Assembly (NCBI GenBank): GCA_020846875.1
Contig: JADLDB010000094.1
Span: forward strand, 91,840 to 155,839
Length of the DNA stretch: 64,000 nt
Direction: 5' to 3'
Source: Myxococcales bacterium
GTDB taxonomy: Bacteria; Myxococcota; Myxococcia; Myxococcales; Myxococcaceae
Shown: in pieces, positions 47,266-54,900 of the stretch
How the letters are laid out: each line of letters starts with the position of its first letter
Numbering within the stretch: the stretch's first letter is position 1
Translations under genes and position numbers: made by a program
The notes under the pieces: model-generated
What the model saw: the letters and a program-made list of their open reading frames with translations, nothing else
Database searches by the model: none
What the model was told of the DNA's origin: nothing

Positions 47266-50136
47266 ATGTGCACGTTCCGTTGTGTCGCCGTCGTGTCCGT
47301 CCTCGCCGTCTCCGCGCTGGCCGCCGAGGACGCCCCCGTCTCCCTCACCGCGTCCGACGGCACCGGCCTCAAGCTGGTGAAGCTGCAGGCGCGCGGCGTG
47401 GTGATGGATCCGCTGGCCTTCACCGAGCTCACCCTGACCTTCGAAAACCCCCTGGACCGCGTCCTGGAAGGCCAGTTCAAGGTGACGCTGCCGCCCAGCG
47501 CCACCGTGAGCCGCTTCGCCATGAAGCTGGACGGCCGCTGGCAGGAAGGCGAGGTGGTTGAGCGCCAGGCTGCGCGGCGCGCCTACGAGGACTTCCTCCA
47601 CCGGCGGCAGGACCCGGCGTTGCTCGAGCAGAGCGGGGGCAACGAGTTCACCGCGAAGGTCTTCCCCATCCCCGCGCGGGGCACCAAGGAAGTCGTGCTC
47701 TCGTACTCGCACGAGCTGGTGCAGGTGGGGACGCCGTACGTGCTGCCCCTCAAGGGGCTGCCCGAGGTCGGCGCGCTGGACGTCCAGGTGAGCGGCGTGG
47801 AGGGTGAGGGCGCGCTGCAAAAGTCCCGCTTCGTGCCCAACGCCGACTTCGTGGCGACGGCGAAGCGCAACCAGGCCGGCGTGCGCTCGGGCGACCTGCT
47901 GGCCGCGCGCGTGGTGCCGGTGGACGCCACCGAGGCCGACCCGCTGGACGCCTTCACCCTGCTGGTCGACTCCAGCGGCAGCCGCGCGCTGGGCTGGAAC
48001 GAGCAGGCGGCCCTGGTGCAGAAGCTGCTCCAGGCGGCGCCCAGGGCCACCGTCAACGTGGTGGCCTTCGACCAGACCGTCGCGCCCCTCTACTCGGGCC
48101 CGGCGAGCGGCTTTCTGGACGCGCAGGTGAAGCAGCTGCGCGACCGCCGCGCGCTGGGCGCGTCCAACATCGAGGCCGCGCTCAAGTACGTGCAGGGCAA
48201 GCCGACGCCGCGCGTGGTGGTGCTGGCCGACGGCGTCTTCACCGCGGGCGTCACCGAAGGGCCCAACCTCACCGCGCAGGTGCTCAAGCTGAAGGCCGCC
48301 GGCGTGAAGCGCCTCGACGCCATCGCGGTGGGCGGCCTGCGCGACGAGGCCGCCCTGGCGCGGCTGGCGCAGGGCTCGCTGGAGCGCGACGGCGCGGTCC
48401 TCGACGGCGCGCTGGCCCCCGCCGAGCTGGCGCGGCGGCTGTCCCTGGCCACGAAGTCGAAGCTGGAGGTGAAGGTGGACGGCGCGAGCGCGGTGTGGCC
48501 CACGAAGGTGACTGGCGTGCAGGCGGGCGACGCGGTGCTGGTGTACGCCCAGTTGCCGGCCGGCGCCCCGGTGAAGGTGTCCGTCGGAGGCCGGGCGATG
48601 GCGGTGGGCAACGCGCAGTTGGCCTCCATCGAGCGGCCGCTGCTCGAGCGCGCGTGGGCGAAGGCGCGGCTCGACGCGCTGCAGGCGAGGCTCGACGCCG
48701 CCGACGGGAAGCCGCAGCGCGAGGCCCTTCAGAAGGAGATGGTGGACCTCTCGACGAAGAGCCGCGTGCTGTGCGGCCTCACCGCGCTGCTGGTGCTGGA
48801 GACGGAGGCCGACTACGCCCGCTTCCGCATCGACCGGCGCGCGCTGGCGGACATCCTCACCGTGGACCGGGGCAGGGTGGTGCTCCTCAAGCGCGCCGCC
48901 GACTCGCTGGTGGTGGCGCCGCCACCACCCATGCCGAAGCCGAAGCCACACCAGACGACCGAGTCCAAGAAGATGAAGCAGTTGGACAAGGCCAGCGTCG
49001 CCGAGGGCCCGTCCGGCGACAGCGAGGCCTCCTTCGCTTCGTCCGGCGCCGAGAAGGAGGAGGCGCGGGCGGCCGAGCGCCCCGCCGCGCCGCCCGCCGA
49101 GGCGCCCCGGCCGCAGCCCGCCCCGGCGCCTGCCCGCGTCAGCGCCGCGGAGGACTGGTCTCCGGCCGGAGAGGCGCGGGCCCGGGCCGCTCCTGCCGTG
49201 CAGGCGCCGCCGAAGGGGCAGGACCCGTACACCGGCACCTTCAAGGCGGTGATGGAGGCGCTGGCGTCGGACAAGAAGAAGGGGCTGGCGCTGGCCCACG
49301 GCTGGCACGAGGAGCAGCCCGGCGACCTGTTGGCGCTGGTGGCGCTGGGTGAGGCCCTGGAGCGGACGGGCGATTTGGCCACCGCGGCGCGCGCGTACGG
49401 CAGCATCATCGACCTCTTCCCTGCGCGGGCGGACCTGCGGCGCTTCGCGGGCGTGCGGCTCGAGCGCCTCGCGGCGGCGGCGGAGCTGGCGGTGGACACC
49501 TTCGCGCGCGCGGCCGAGCAGCGGCCCGACCACCCGGCGAGCCACCGGCTGCTGGCCTTCGCGCTGCTGCGCGCGGGTAAGCCGGAGAAGGCCTTCGAGG
49601 CCATCGTCAGGGGCCTCACCCAGGCCTACCCCGCCGGGCGCTTCGCGGGCGTCGACCGCATCCTCCGCGAGGACGCGGGCCTCATCGCCGCGGCGTGGAT
49701 GAAGGCCGAGCCCGCCCGGCGCGGCGAAATCGAAGGGAAGCTGAAGGCCGCCGGCGGCACGCCCGAGACGAAGCCGTCGCTCCGCTTCGTGCTCAACTGG
49801 GAGACGGACGCCAACGACGTGGACTTCCACATCACCGACGCGAAGGGCGGGCACGCCTTCTACTCGCAGAAGGTGCTGCCGTCGGGCGGAGAGCTGTACG
49901 CCGACGTCACCACCGGCTACGGGCCCGAGTGCTTCACCATTCGGCTGCCGAAGGGCAAGCGCGCGGCGCCGTACCGGCTGCAGGCGCACTACTACTCCAT
50001 CGGGCCGATGGGCGCGGGCATGGGGAAGCTGGAGATCATCGAGCACGACGGCGCCGGCGGCCTGCGCTTCGAGCAGCGCCCCTACGTGGTGATGGTGAAC
50101 CAGGCCTACGTCGACCTGGGCGTGGTGAAGAACTGA
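47266..50136 (+). CDS. VIT-vWA-TPR-DUF2135 exported protein
   Basis: This 956-residue protein begins with a signal peptide (VAVVSVLAVSALAAED). A VIT domain follows (residues about 20-150; VVMDPLAFTELTLTFENPLD). The vWA domain has MIDAS motif LLVDSSGSRALG near residue 230, and VVVLADGVFTAGVTEG. A Pro/Ala-rich spacer precedes a TPR-like helical stretch (ALGEALERTGDLATAARAYG). The C-terminal DUF2135 domain has LNWETDANDVDFHITD and AHYYSIGPMGAGMGKLEI. The VIT plus vWA layout resembles inter-alpha-inhibitor-like proteins; DUF2135 occurs in myxobacterial exported proteins. It is divergent from the minus-strand trio. No partner is evident. Confidence 0.83.
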   Translation: MCTFRCVAVVSVLAVSALAAEDAPVSLTASDGTGLKLVKLQARGVVMDPLAFTELTLTFENPLDRVLEGQFKVTLPPSATVSRFAMKLDGRWQEGEVVERQAARRAYEDFLHRRQDPALLEQSGGNEFTAKVFPIPARGTKEVVLSYSHELVQVGTPYVLPLKGLPEVGALDVQVSGVEGEGALQKSRFVPNADFVATAKRNQAGVRSGDLLAARVVPVDATEADPLDAFTLLVDSSGSRALGWNEQAALVQKLLQAAPRATVNVVAFDQTVAPLYSGPASGFLDAQVKQLRDRRALGASNIEAALKYVQGKPTPRVVVLADGVFTAGVTEGPNLTAQVLKLKAAGVKRLDAIAVGGLRDEAALARLAQGSLERDGAVLDGALAPAELARRLSLATKSKLEVKVDGASAVWPTKVTGVQAGDAVLVYAQLPAGAPVKVSVGGRAMAVGNAQLASIERPLLERAWAKARLDALQARLDAADGKPQREALQKEMVDLSTKSRVLCGLTALLVLETEADYARFRIDRRALADILTVDRGRVVLLKRAADSLVVAPPPPMPKPKPHQTTESKKMKQLDKASVAEGPSGDSEASFASSGAEKEEARAAERPAAPPAEAPRPQPAPAPARVSAAEDWSPAGEARARAAPAVQAPPKGQDPYTGTFKAVMEALASDKKKGLALAHGWHEEQPGDLLALVALGEALERTGDLATAARAYGSIIDLFPARADLRRFAGVRLERLAAAAELAVDTFARAAEQRPDHPASHRLLAFALLRAGKPEKAFEAIVRGLTQAYPAGRFAGVDRILREDAGLIAAAWMKAEPARRGEIEGKLKAAGGTPETKPSLRFVLNWETDANDVDFHITDAKGGHAFYSQKVLPSGGELYADVTTGYGPECFTIRLPKGKRAAPYRLQAHYYSIGPMGAGMGKLEIIEHDGAGGLRFEQRPYVVMVNQAYVDLGVVKN

Positions 50137-50158
50137 CGGCGGGGCCGGCGGGCCCCCT

Positions 50159-51268
50159 TCAGGTGGAGCGTCGAGCGCCGGCGGTCCAGTCGCGCCGCGC
50201 GACGAGCGCCACGCACAGCGCAGAAGACCCGAGGCCAGCCAGTTGGCTGGTGGAGAGCGTCGCAGGCGCGGCGGAGTCGAGGAGGCCGAGGGCCGCGCCC
50301 AGCGCGCCGAGCGAGCCGAGCACCAACGAGAGCGTCCGCGCGCGCCCCTCGAGGCGCCAGGCCGCGACGCCGAGGAGCGCCGCGCCAAGCCCCAGCGCCA
50401 GCGCCGGCCCAAGCCACGCGGGCGCCGTCCACTCCCCTCGCCCCAGGTCGCCGCGCCACACCTCGAGCACCGCGCGCAGCACGCCGTAGAAGGAGGCGAC
50501 GAGGAGGAAGACGCGCCCCGGCGCGGCGCCCCGGCGCGCCTGCAAGAGGAGCAGCGCCACGACGAAGAGGGTGAGGCCCACCGCGCTCTCGTACAGCTCC
50601 GTCGGGTGCACAGGGGACGAGTGGCTGGCGAGGCTCGCGCAGTCCGAGACGCACTCCGCGCGTTGCTGCCGCATCACCGGCGTGTCCAACGGAGGGAAGG
50701 TGCCCAGTGCCTTGAGCCACGACGGCGTGGCGCCCTGGCGCACCCCGAAGTCACACCCGGCGAACCAGCAGCCGACGCGCGTCAGCATGAGCCCCAGGCC
50801 GAGCGACGGGGCCGCGAGGTCGGCGAAGTGCGCGAAGCGCCCGCGCAGCAGCAGCCACGCCGCACCCGCCCCGCCGAGGAAGCCGCCGTACGCCACCAGC
50901 CCGCCGTGCTGGAGGTCAAACGGCCGCGCCCAGTCCGCCGGGTTGACCACCAGGTGAAGCAGGCGCGCCCCGACGAGCGCGCCCACCTGCGCGCCCACCA
51001 CCACCGTCGCCGAGAAGACGGGCGGGAAGCCCTCGCGCGCAGCGAGCCACACCGTCAGGGCGCTGCCCAGCGAGAGCGCGAGCGCCAGCATCGTCCCGTA
51101 GCCCGCGAGCGAGAAGGTGCGCCCGACGAGCGCCGCCGCCGCGACGCCGAGGACGCCCAGGAGGACCGCGAGGGGGACGCGCCTCGCCCGCGCCAGGACG
51201 ACGGCCGCCAGGAGCAGCACCACCGGCAGAAACCAGGTCAAGGTGACGGAGGCGAGCACCGGGCGCAT
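50159..51268 (-). CDS. Prolipoprotein diacylglyceryl transferase (Lgt) family membrane protein
   Basis: This 369-residue protein has about nine membrane helices. The Lgt pattern is present: LQHGGLVAYGGFLGG, the catalytic-region LTRVGCWFAGCDFG with the conserved Arg, and SSPVHPTELYES. Lgt transfers a diacylglyceryl group to the lipobox cysteine of lipoproteins. The N-terminal 90 residues and the C-terminal 110 are extra hydrophobic regions, making it longer than E. coli Lgt (291). It may be a second, specialised Lgt, since canonical lgt is usually elsewhere. A small membrane gene lies 87 bp upstream on the same strand. Confidence 0.78.
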   Translation of the reverse strand: MRPVLASVTLTWFLPVVLLLAAVVLARARRVPLAVLLGVLGVAAAALVGRTFSLAGYGTMLALALSLGSALTVWLAAREGFPPVFSATVVVGAQVGALVGARLLHLVVNPADWARPFDLQHGGLVAYGGFLGGAGAAWLLLRGRFAHFADLAAPSLGLGLMLTRVGCWFAGCDFGVRQGATPSWLKALGTFPPLDTPVMRQQRAECVSDCASLASHSSPVHPTELYESAVGLTLFVVALLLLQARRGAAPGRVFLLVASFYGVLRAVLEVWRGDLGRGEWTAPAWLGPALALGLGAALLGVAAWRLEGRARTLSLVLGSLGALGAALGLLDSAAPATLSTSQLAGLGSSALCVALVARRDWTAGARRST

Positions 51269-51355
51269 GGCGTGGTCGGCCCCCGAGGCCTGACGCGCTG
51301 GAGCCGGCGGGAGGAGGCGCGGAAAGTAGCCCGACGCGGCGTGGAGCGCGAGGGC

Positions 51356-51610
51356 TCAGGCCGAGGGTCCCTGGCCGGGCCTCAGGTGGACCCGCGCCGG
51401 CTGCTTCGCGGTGCGAGTCAGGGCCAGCACCAGCGCCACCAGCCCCAGCAGCAGCAGCCCGGGCAGCCACAGCGGCGCCGCGAGGATGACGACGAAGAGG
51501 AGGCAGGCGAGGGCGTCGAGGCCGGTCGCGCTGGAGCAGCCCGAGCCGGGGCCACACGCCAACGCCAGGGAGGGAGCCAGCAGCGCGAGGAGGAGGAGGA
51601 GTCGCTTCAT
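51356..51610 (-). CDS. Small Cys/Leu-rich membrane protein
   Basis: This 84-residue protein starts at the ATG at 51610 with a signal (LLLLLALLAPSLALACGPGS). A short Cys-containing stretch (ACGPGSGCSSATGLDALACL) precedes a membrane helix (LFVVILAAPLWLPGLLLLGL), and the protein ends in a basic tail. No family is recognised. It precedes the Lgt-like gene on the same strand, so the two may share a transcript. Confidence 0.5.
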   Translation of the reverse strand: MKRLLLLLALLAPSLALACGPGSGCSSATGLDALACLLFVVILAAPLWLPGLLLLGLVALVLALTRTAKQPARVHLRPGQGPSA

Positions 51611-51790
51611 GCCCACCTCGCGGTTGCACGCGCTCTGCCAGGCGCAAGGGCCCAGACGAAGGCCCGCGGCTGCGCGGGGCGTTGCGCAGTCGAGCAGCTC
51701 CCCGCCGCCTCCTTCCGTACTCCGTGGGATGGGAAATGGGCCTGGGGTGCGCCGTTGACCGCCCGGCGCCCACCTGCGAGCACCGGCCGC

Positions 51791-52522
51791 ATGGCCCAGT
51801 CCTTCGCCGACTACCCCAACGTGTTGAACCCCGAGTGCCCGTGGACGCCCTTGCGCGAGGCCACCGGCTTGCCCAACGTGAAGTGGTGCGAGGAGACCTT
51901 GTGCTCGTGGATCGCCGAGCCGGCCAACACCTGGTCCAACGTCGCTTTCCTGGTGGCGGCGGCGGCGCTGTGGTGGCTGACCCGGAAGGAGGCGTCGCGG
52001 ACCCTGCGCTTCTGGGGGCCGGCCACCTTCTGGGTAGGCATCACCTCGCTGGTGTACCACGCGTCGGTCACCTTCCTGACGCAGGTCTTCGACTTCTTCG
52101 GCATGTACTTCTTCTTCGGGCTGGTGTTGCTGCTCAACCTGGTGCGGCTGGGCACGCTGCCGAAGGAGGCGCTCTTCAAGGTCCTCTACCCGCTCATCCT
52201 CGCGCTCACGGGCGTCACGGTGCTGGTGGCGAAGGCGGGACTGCCGGTGCAGGGCATCGTCGGCCTGTTGCTGCTGTCCACCCTGGCGACGGAGGTGCTG
52301 GCGTCCCGTCGCGCGACCGGCGCGGTGGCGCACCGCTTCCTCTTCGGGGCCCTCTTCTTCATCTTCGTGGCGGGGCTGTTCTCCGCCTCGGACGCGTCGG
52401 GGGCCTGGTGCGTGCCGGGCCACCACGTCTTCCAGGGGCACGCCATCTGGCACGTGCTCAACGCCGTGGGCATCGTCTTCGCGCACTTCCACTACCGGCA
52501 GTTCCAGGCGTCGTTCGTCTGA
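51791..52522 (+). CDS. Ceramidase-family (CREST superfamily) membrane hydrolase
   Basis: This 243-residue protein has about seven membrane helices and the alkaline-ceramidase signature: ANTWSNVAFLVAAAALWW, SLVYHASVTFLTQVFDFFGM (Ser/His/Asp zinc-site elements) and FQGHAIWHVLNAVGIVFAHF with two His ligands. Ceramidase-type hydrolases cut ceramide or related amides. An early Cys-rich extracytoplasmic part (CPWTPLREATGLPNVKWCEE) is also typical. There is no strong ribosome site before the ATG at 51791. Myxobacteria make sphingolipid-like lipids, which fits. The gene is divergent from the small membrane protein gene. Confidence 0.82.
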   Translation: MAQSFADYPNVLNPECPWTPLREATGLPNVKWCEETLCSWIAEPANTWSNVAFLVAAAALWWLTRKEASRTLRFWGPATFWVGITSLVYHASVTFLTQVFDFFGMYFFFGLVLLLNLVRLGTLPKEALFKVLYPLILALTGVTVLVAKAGLPVQGIVGLLLLSTLATEVLASRRATGAVAHRFLFGALFFIFVAGLFSASDASGAWCVPGHHVFQGHAIWHVLNAVGIVFAHFHYRQFQASFV

Positions 52523-52734
52523 GCGATGACAGCGGTCCGCTGCAGTCGAGCGCGCGTGCGCGTCTGTGTGACGCGAGCGCACCTCGGCAGGGGAGTAGCG
52601 ACTTCGCAAAAACACGGCAAGACCATGAACTGACAGGGGAATCCAGGTTCGTTTCAAAACTCCCCCCTTTTCGCGCCAGCTATGAGGACTCGCTCCTCAC
52701 CTGCTGGTTCACCCCTTGCGGAAAGGCGACACCC

Positions 52735-53139
52735 ATGTCTGACCCGAAGCTCGTGTTTCTGAAGTTCGACTCCGCTGTCTGCGGTCCGTGCATCGCGATG
52801 ACCAAGAAGGGCTTGCTGAAAGAGCTCGCGCGCACTCACCGGAACCTCACGCTGGTGGACCTCGCCATTCTGGATGAAGCCGGCGAGGCGCCGGCGGGAA
52901 CGTCCTTCGCGGACGCCTGGGACTTGAGCGACGACTTCGAGGTGGAGTCGACGCCGACGGTCGTCGTCCTCACGGAGGCGGGCGTCGAGGTCGCGAGGCA
53001 CGCAGGACCCCTCATGCGCTCGCCGGAGCTGACGAAGCTCTACGGCACCGCAGTGAAGAACGCGCAGCGCCTGGCGCTCAGCTCCAGAAACAGCCAGAAG
53101 GTGCGCGCCTTCGTGAAGGCCTGGGGGAGCGCGTCATGA
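52735..53139 (+). CDS. Thioredoxin-like protein
   Basis: This 134-residue cytoplasmic protein starts at the ATG at 52735 with GGAAAGG upstream. It shows a thioredoxin-like strand and CxxC (LVFLKFDSAVCGPCIAMTKK, CGPC), a middle VDLAILDEAGE strand and a VESTPTVVVLTEAGVEVARH segment with the cis-Pro. The C-terminal part (AVKNAQRLALSSRNSQKVRA) is an added helix. It lies in a 212-bp-leader stretch that is more AT-rich than its surroundings. Its stop overlaps the next, frameshifted gene (ATGA). Confidence 0.75.
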   Translation: MSDPKLVFLKFDSAVCGPCIAMTKKGLLKELARTHRNLTLVDLAILDEAGEAPAGTSFADAWDLSDDFEVESTPTVVVLTEAGVEVARHAGPLMRSPELTKLYGTAVKNAQRLALSSRNSQKVRAFVKAWGSAS

Positions 53140-53469
53140 ATGAGAAGCTGCGGACCGTGCTGGCGATGCTGAAGCGCGCGGGGAAGCTGACCATCACCGC
53201 GAAGGACCTCACGACCTTCCTCGGGTACAAGGACAAGGGGCAGTCGATGGGCGGCGTGATGACGCAGGCTGGTTTGCGTTCCAGCTACCCGCTGGAGATG
53301 ACGATGCTCTTCCGCGCGAACGAGCGAGCTGTGGGCGCTGGGTCGCGCCGCCCTGGAGGAGCACCTCCGAGAGGAGCGCGAACTCGATCACCGCATCCGT
53401 CAGCAGGAGAAGGAGGAGCGCGAGGCCCTCTCCTACGCTCAGGACGAGCGCGATCACCTCCCGGACTGA
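53136..53469 (+). pseudogene. Frameshifted small helical protein gene
   Basis: The ATG at 53136 overlaps the thioredoxin-like stop. The first frame (MNEKLRTVLAMLKRAGKLTI through YPLEMTMLFRANER) reads sensibly to about 53325. The coding pattern then moves to another frame (LWALGRAALEEHLREERELD, QQEKEEREALSYAQDERDHL) that ends at 53469. One inserted or lost base near GAGCGAGCTG would join them into about 110 residues. The unshifted frame continues as low-complexity Arg/Pro sequence to 53564 and is not convincing. Natural decay or a sequencing error cannot be separated here. No family is recognised. Confidence 0.55.
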
Positions 53470-53487
53470 GCGACCTGCCTGGTCTGG

Positions 53488-54144
53488 TCAGCCCCGCCCT
53501 TTCGTGTAGCGACCGAGGATGGCCGCGAGCCGCTTACCGCGGGCGTAGCCCCGCTCACGAATGAGCTCCACGGCCCGTCGAGCCGTCTCCAGGTCACCAG
53601 GGCGCGCGACGGCCGTGAGATTCTGCAGGTCGATGCGGTCCTGCAGGCGCTCCTCGGACTCGGAGAGTGCCTTCATCGCCATGAGGTGGCCGACGGATGC
53701 GACGGGGAGCGGCTTCGAGTAGCCGAGCGCGAGCGACTCGGCCGCGCCCACGGCCTCTTGCTCGACACCACAGGCCGCGAAGAGCAGGTCCACCAGCACG
53801 TCCTCGCGCTCGGCAGGAGGTGAGAGCCGCACGGTCGCGAGACGTCCGGTCTCGGTCTGCTCGAGCGAGGCACGGACGATCCAGCCACGCTGCTGAAGAG
53901 CGAAGACCAGGCGCTGGGCCTCGTCGTCTCCCGCGGTGGCGACCGCGAAATCGACGTCTTCAGTGAAGCGGGGCGCGGTGCGCGCAGCGACCGCTTGTCC
54001 ACCGATCAGCGCGAAGCGGGCGTCGAGCGACTCGAGCGCGGCGACCGCTTTTTCGAGCGCCCGAATCGAGCTTGCAGTCGGCGCGTCAGCTCCTCGCCGC
54101 CGACGTACCGGCCTTGCCCGTCGAGGGCGCGTCGATCTCGCCAT
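53488..54144 (-). CDS. AbiEii-like nucleotidyltransferase-fold protein
   Basis: This protein of up to 218 residues has the nucleotidyltransferase core ARFALIGGQAVAARTAPRFT followed by EDVDFAV (the metal-binding DxD-like acidic pair). A helical end HLMAMKALSESEERLQDRID matches the AbiEii/AbiGii toxin family. The start at 54144 overlaps the upstream gene by 139 bp; conserved sequence begins near residue 25, so a later start is likely. AbiEii toxins use nucleotide transfer in abortive phage defence or as type IV toxins. The DNA is somewhat different from the nuo genes next door, suggesting transfer. Confidence 0.72.
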   Translation of the reverse strand: MARSTRPRRARPVRRRRGADAPTASSIRALEKAVAALESLDARFALIGGQAVAARTAPRFTEDVDFAVATAGDDEAQRLVFALQQRGWIVRASLEQTETGRLATVRLSPPAEREDVLVDLLFAACGVEQEAVGAAESLALGYSKPLPVASVGHLMAMKALSESEERLQDRIDLQNLTAVARPGDLETARRAVELIRERGYARGKRLAAILGRYTKGRG

Positions 54145-54287
54145 TGGCGAAAGAGTGTAGCCAGCTGCTCTGGCGTGGCGCTGGGATTCTCACGGGCGAG
54201 GCGCGCCTTCACCAGGCGGAAGCCGAGGTCGGTCAACGCGAGCGAGTCGCGAAGACGCTCGGCTGCGGATCTTGGGGCTGCGCTCAT
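54006..54287 (-). CDS. Small partner protein upstream of the AbiEii-like gene
   Basis: This protein has 93 residues from the ATG at 54287 (MSAAPRSAAERLRDSLALTD); an ATG at 54317 would add ten. The helical core LALTDLGFRLVKARLARENP and PEQLATLFRQWRDRRALDG matches short proteins that commonly precede AbiEii-type nucleotidyltransferase genes and probably act as the antitoxin or a partner. The last 45 residues overlap the next gene in another frame and are basic and unlikely to be conserved. Confidence 0.55.
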   Translation of the reverse strand: MSAAPRSAAERLRDSLALTDLGFRLVKARLARENPSATPEQLATLFRQWRDRRALDGQGRYVGGEELTRRLQARFGRSKKRSPRSSRSTPASR

Positions 54288-54372
54288 CGGCCCGACGGTA
54301 GCGCGAGAGGGCTCCACTCCAAAACCTCAAGCCGAATCGGCGCCTTACGCGCGAGTTGATCCAAGGAATTCG

Positions 54373-54401
54373 TTGACGATGAAGCAGGGGGCCTCTACGA
54401 A
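54373..54401 (+). promoter_or_regulatory. Candidate sigma-70-type promoter of the nuo genes
   Basis: TTGACG and TACGAA are separated by 17 bases, close to the -35/-10 consensus. The predicted start near 54408 would leave only a few bases before the ATG at 54412, so either nuoE is leaderless or the match is chance. Confidence 0.3.
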
Positions 54402-54411
54402 CCGGCCCGCC

Positions 54412-54900
54412 ATGTCGGACCCCCTGTTCACCCCGGACGAGCAGAAACACTTCGACGCGGGGATCGCCGAATTGCTGTCGCACTACCCCGTCGATCGCAA
54501 GAGCGCGGCCATGCTGCCGGCCCTGCGCCTGTTGCAGACGCTGAAGGGCTGGCTGCCGCCGGAAGGCCTGAAGCTGGTGGCGAGCAGGCTCGAGACCACC
54601 GTCGAGCGCTGCTACGAGGTCGCCACCTTCTACGTGATGTTCCACACGAAGAAGCCGGGCAAGTACGTCATCGACGTGTGCACCAACCTGGCCTGTGCCC
54701 TGCGCGGCGCGGAAGGCATGCTCGCCTACCTCGAGCAGAAGCTGGCCACCAAGGCGGGGGAGAACGGCGAGAAGTACTTCCTGCGCGAGACGGAGTGCCT
54801 GGCTTCCTGCGGCACCGCCCCCTGCCTGCAGGTAAACGAGGACCACCACGAGAGCCTCACCAAAGCGAAGGTCGACGCGCTGCTGGAGAAGCTGGCATGA
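54412..54900 (+). CDS. nuoE: NADH-quinone oxidoreductase subunit E
   Basis: This 162-residue protein is the 24-kDa-type subunit of the NADH module of complex I. It binds a [2Fe-2S] cluster with four Cys: CTNLAC (two) and ECLASCGTAPC (two). The helical front and the VERCYEVATFYVMFHTKKPG segment match the family. I prefer the ATG at 54412; an ATG at 54379 with AAGGAA upstream would add 11 residues. The stop overlaps nuoF (ATGA). Confidence 0.93.
   Translation: MSDPLFTPDEQKHFDAGIAELLSHYPVDRKSAAMLPALRLLQTLKGWLPPEGLKLVASRLETTVERCYEVATFYVMFHTKKPGKYVIDVCTNLACALRGAEGMLAYLEQKLATKAGENGEKYFLRETECLASCGTAPCLQVNEDHHESLTKAKVDALLEKLA

Noticed and set aside
45161..52537. The 13-base word GATGACAGCGGTC occurs at 45161-45173 and 52525-52537, both in intergenic DNA.
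   Set aside because: In 64 kb many 13-mers repeat by chance, and nothing else around the two copies is shared.
53470..53564. Continuation of the 53136 frame to a stop at 53564.
   Set aside because: The sequence after the shift point is low-complexity Arg/Pro/Ser, and a neighbouring frame is far more protein-like.
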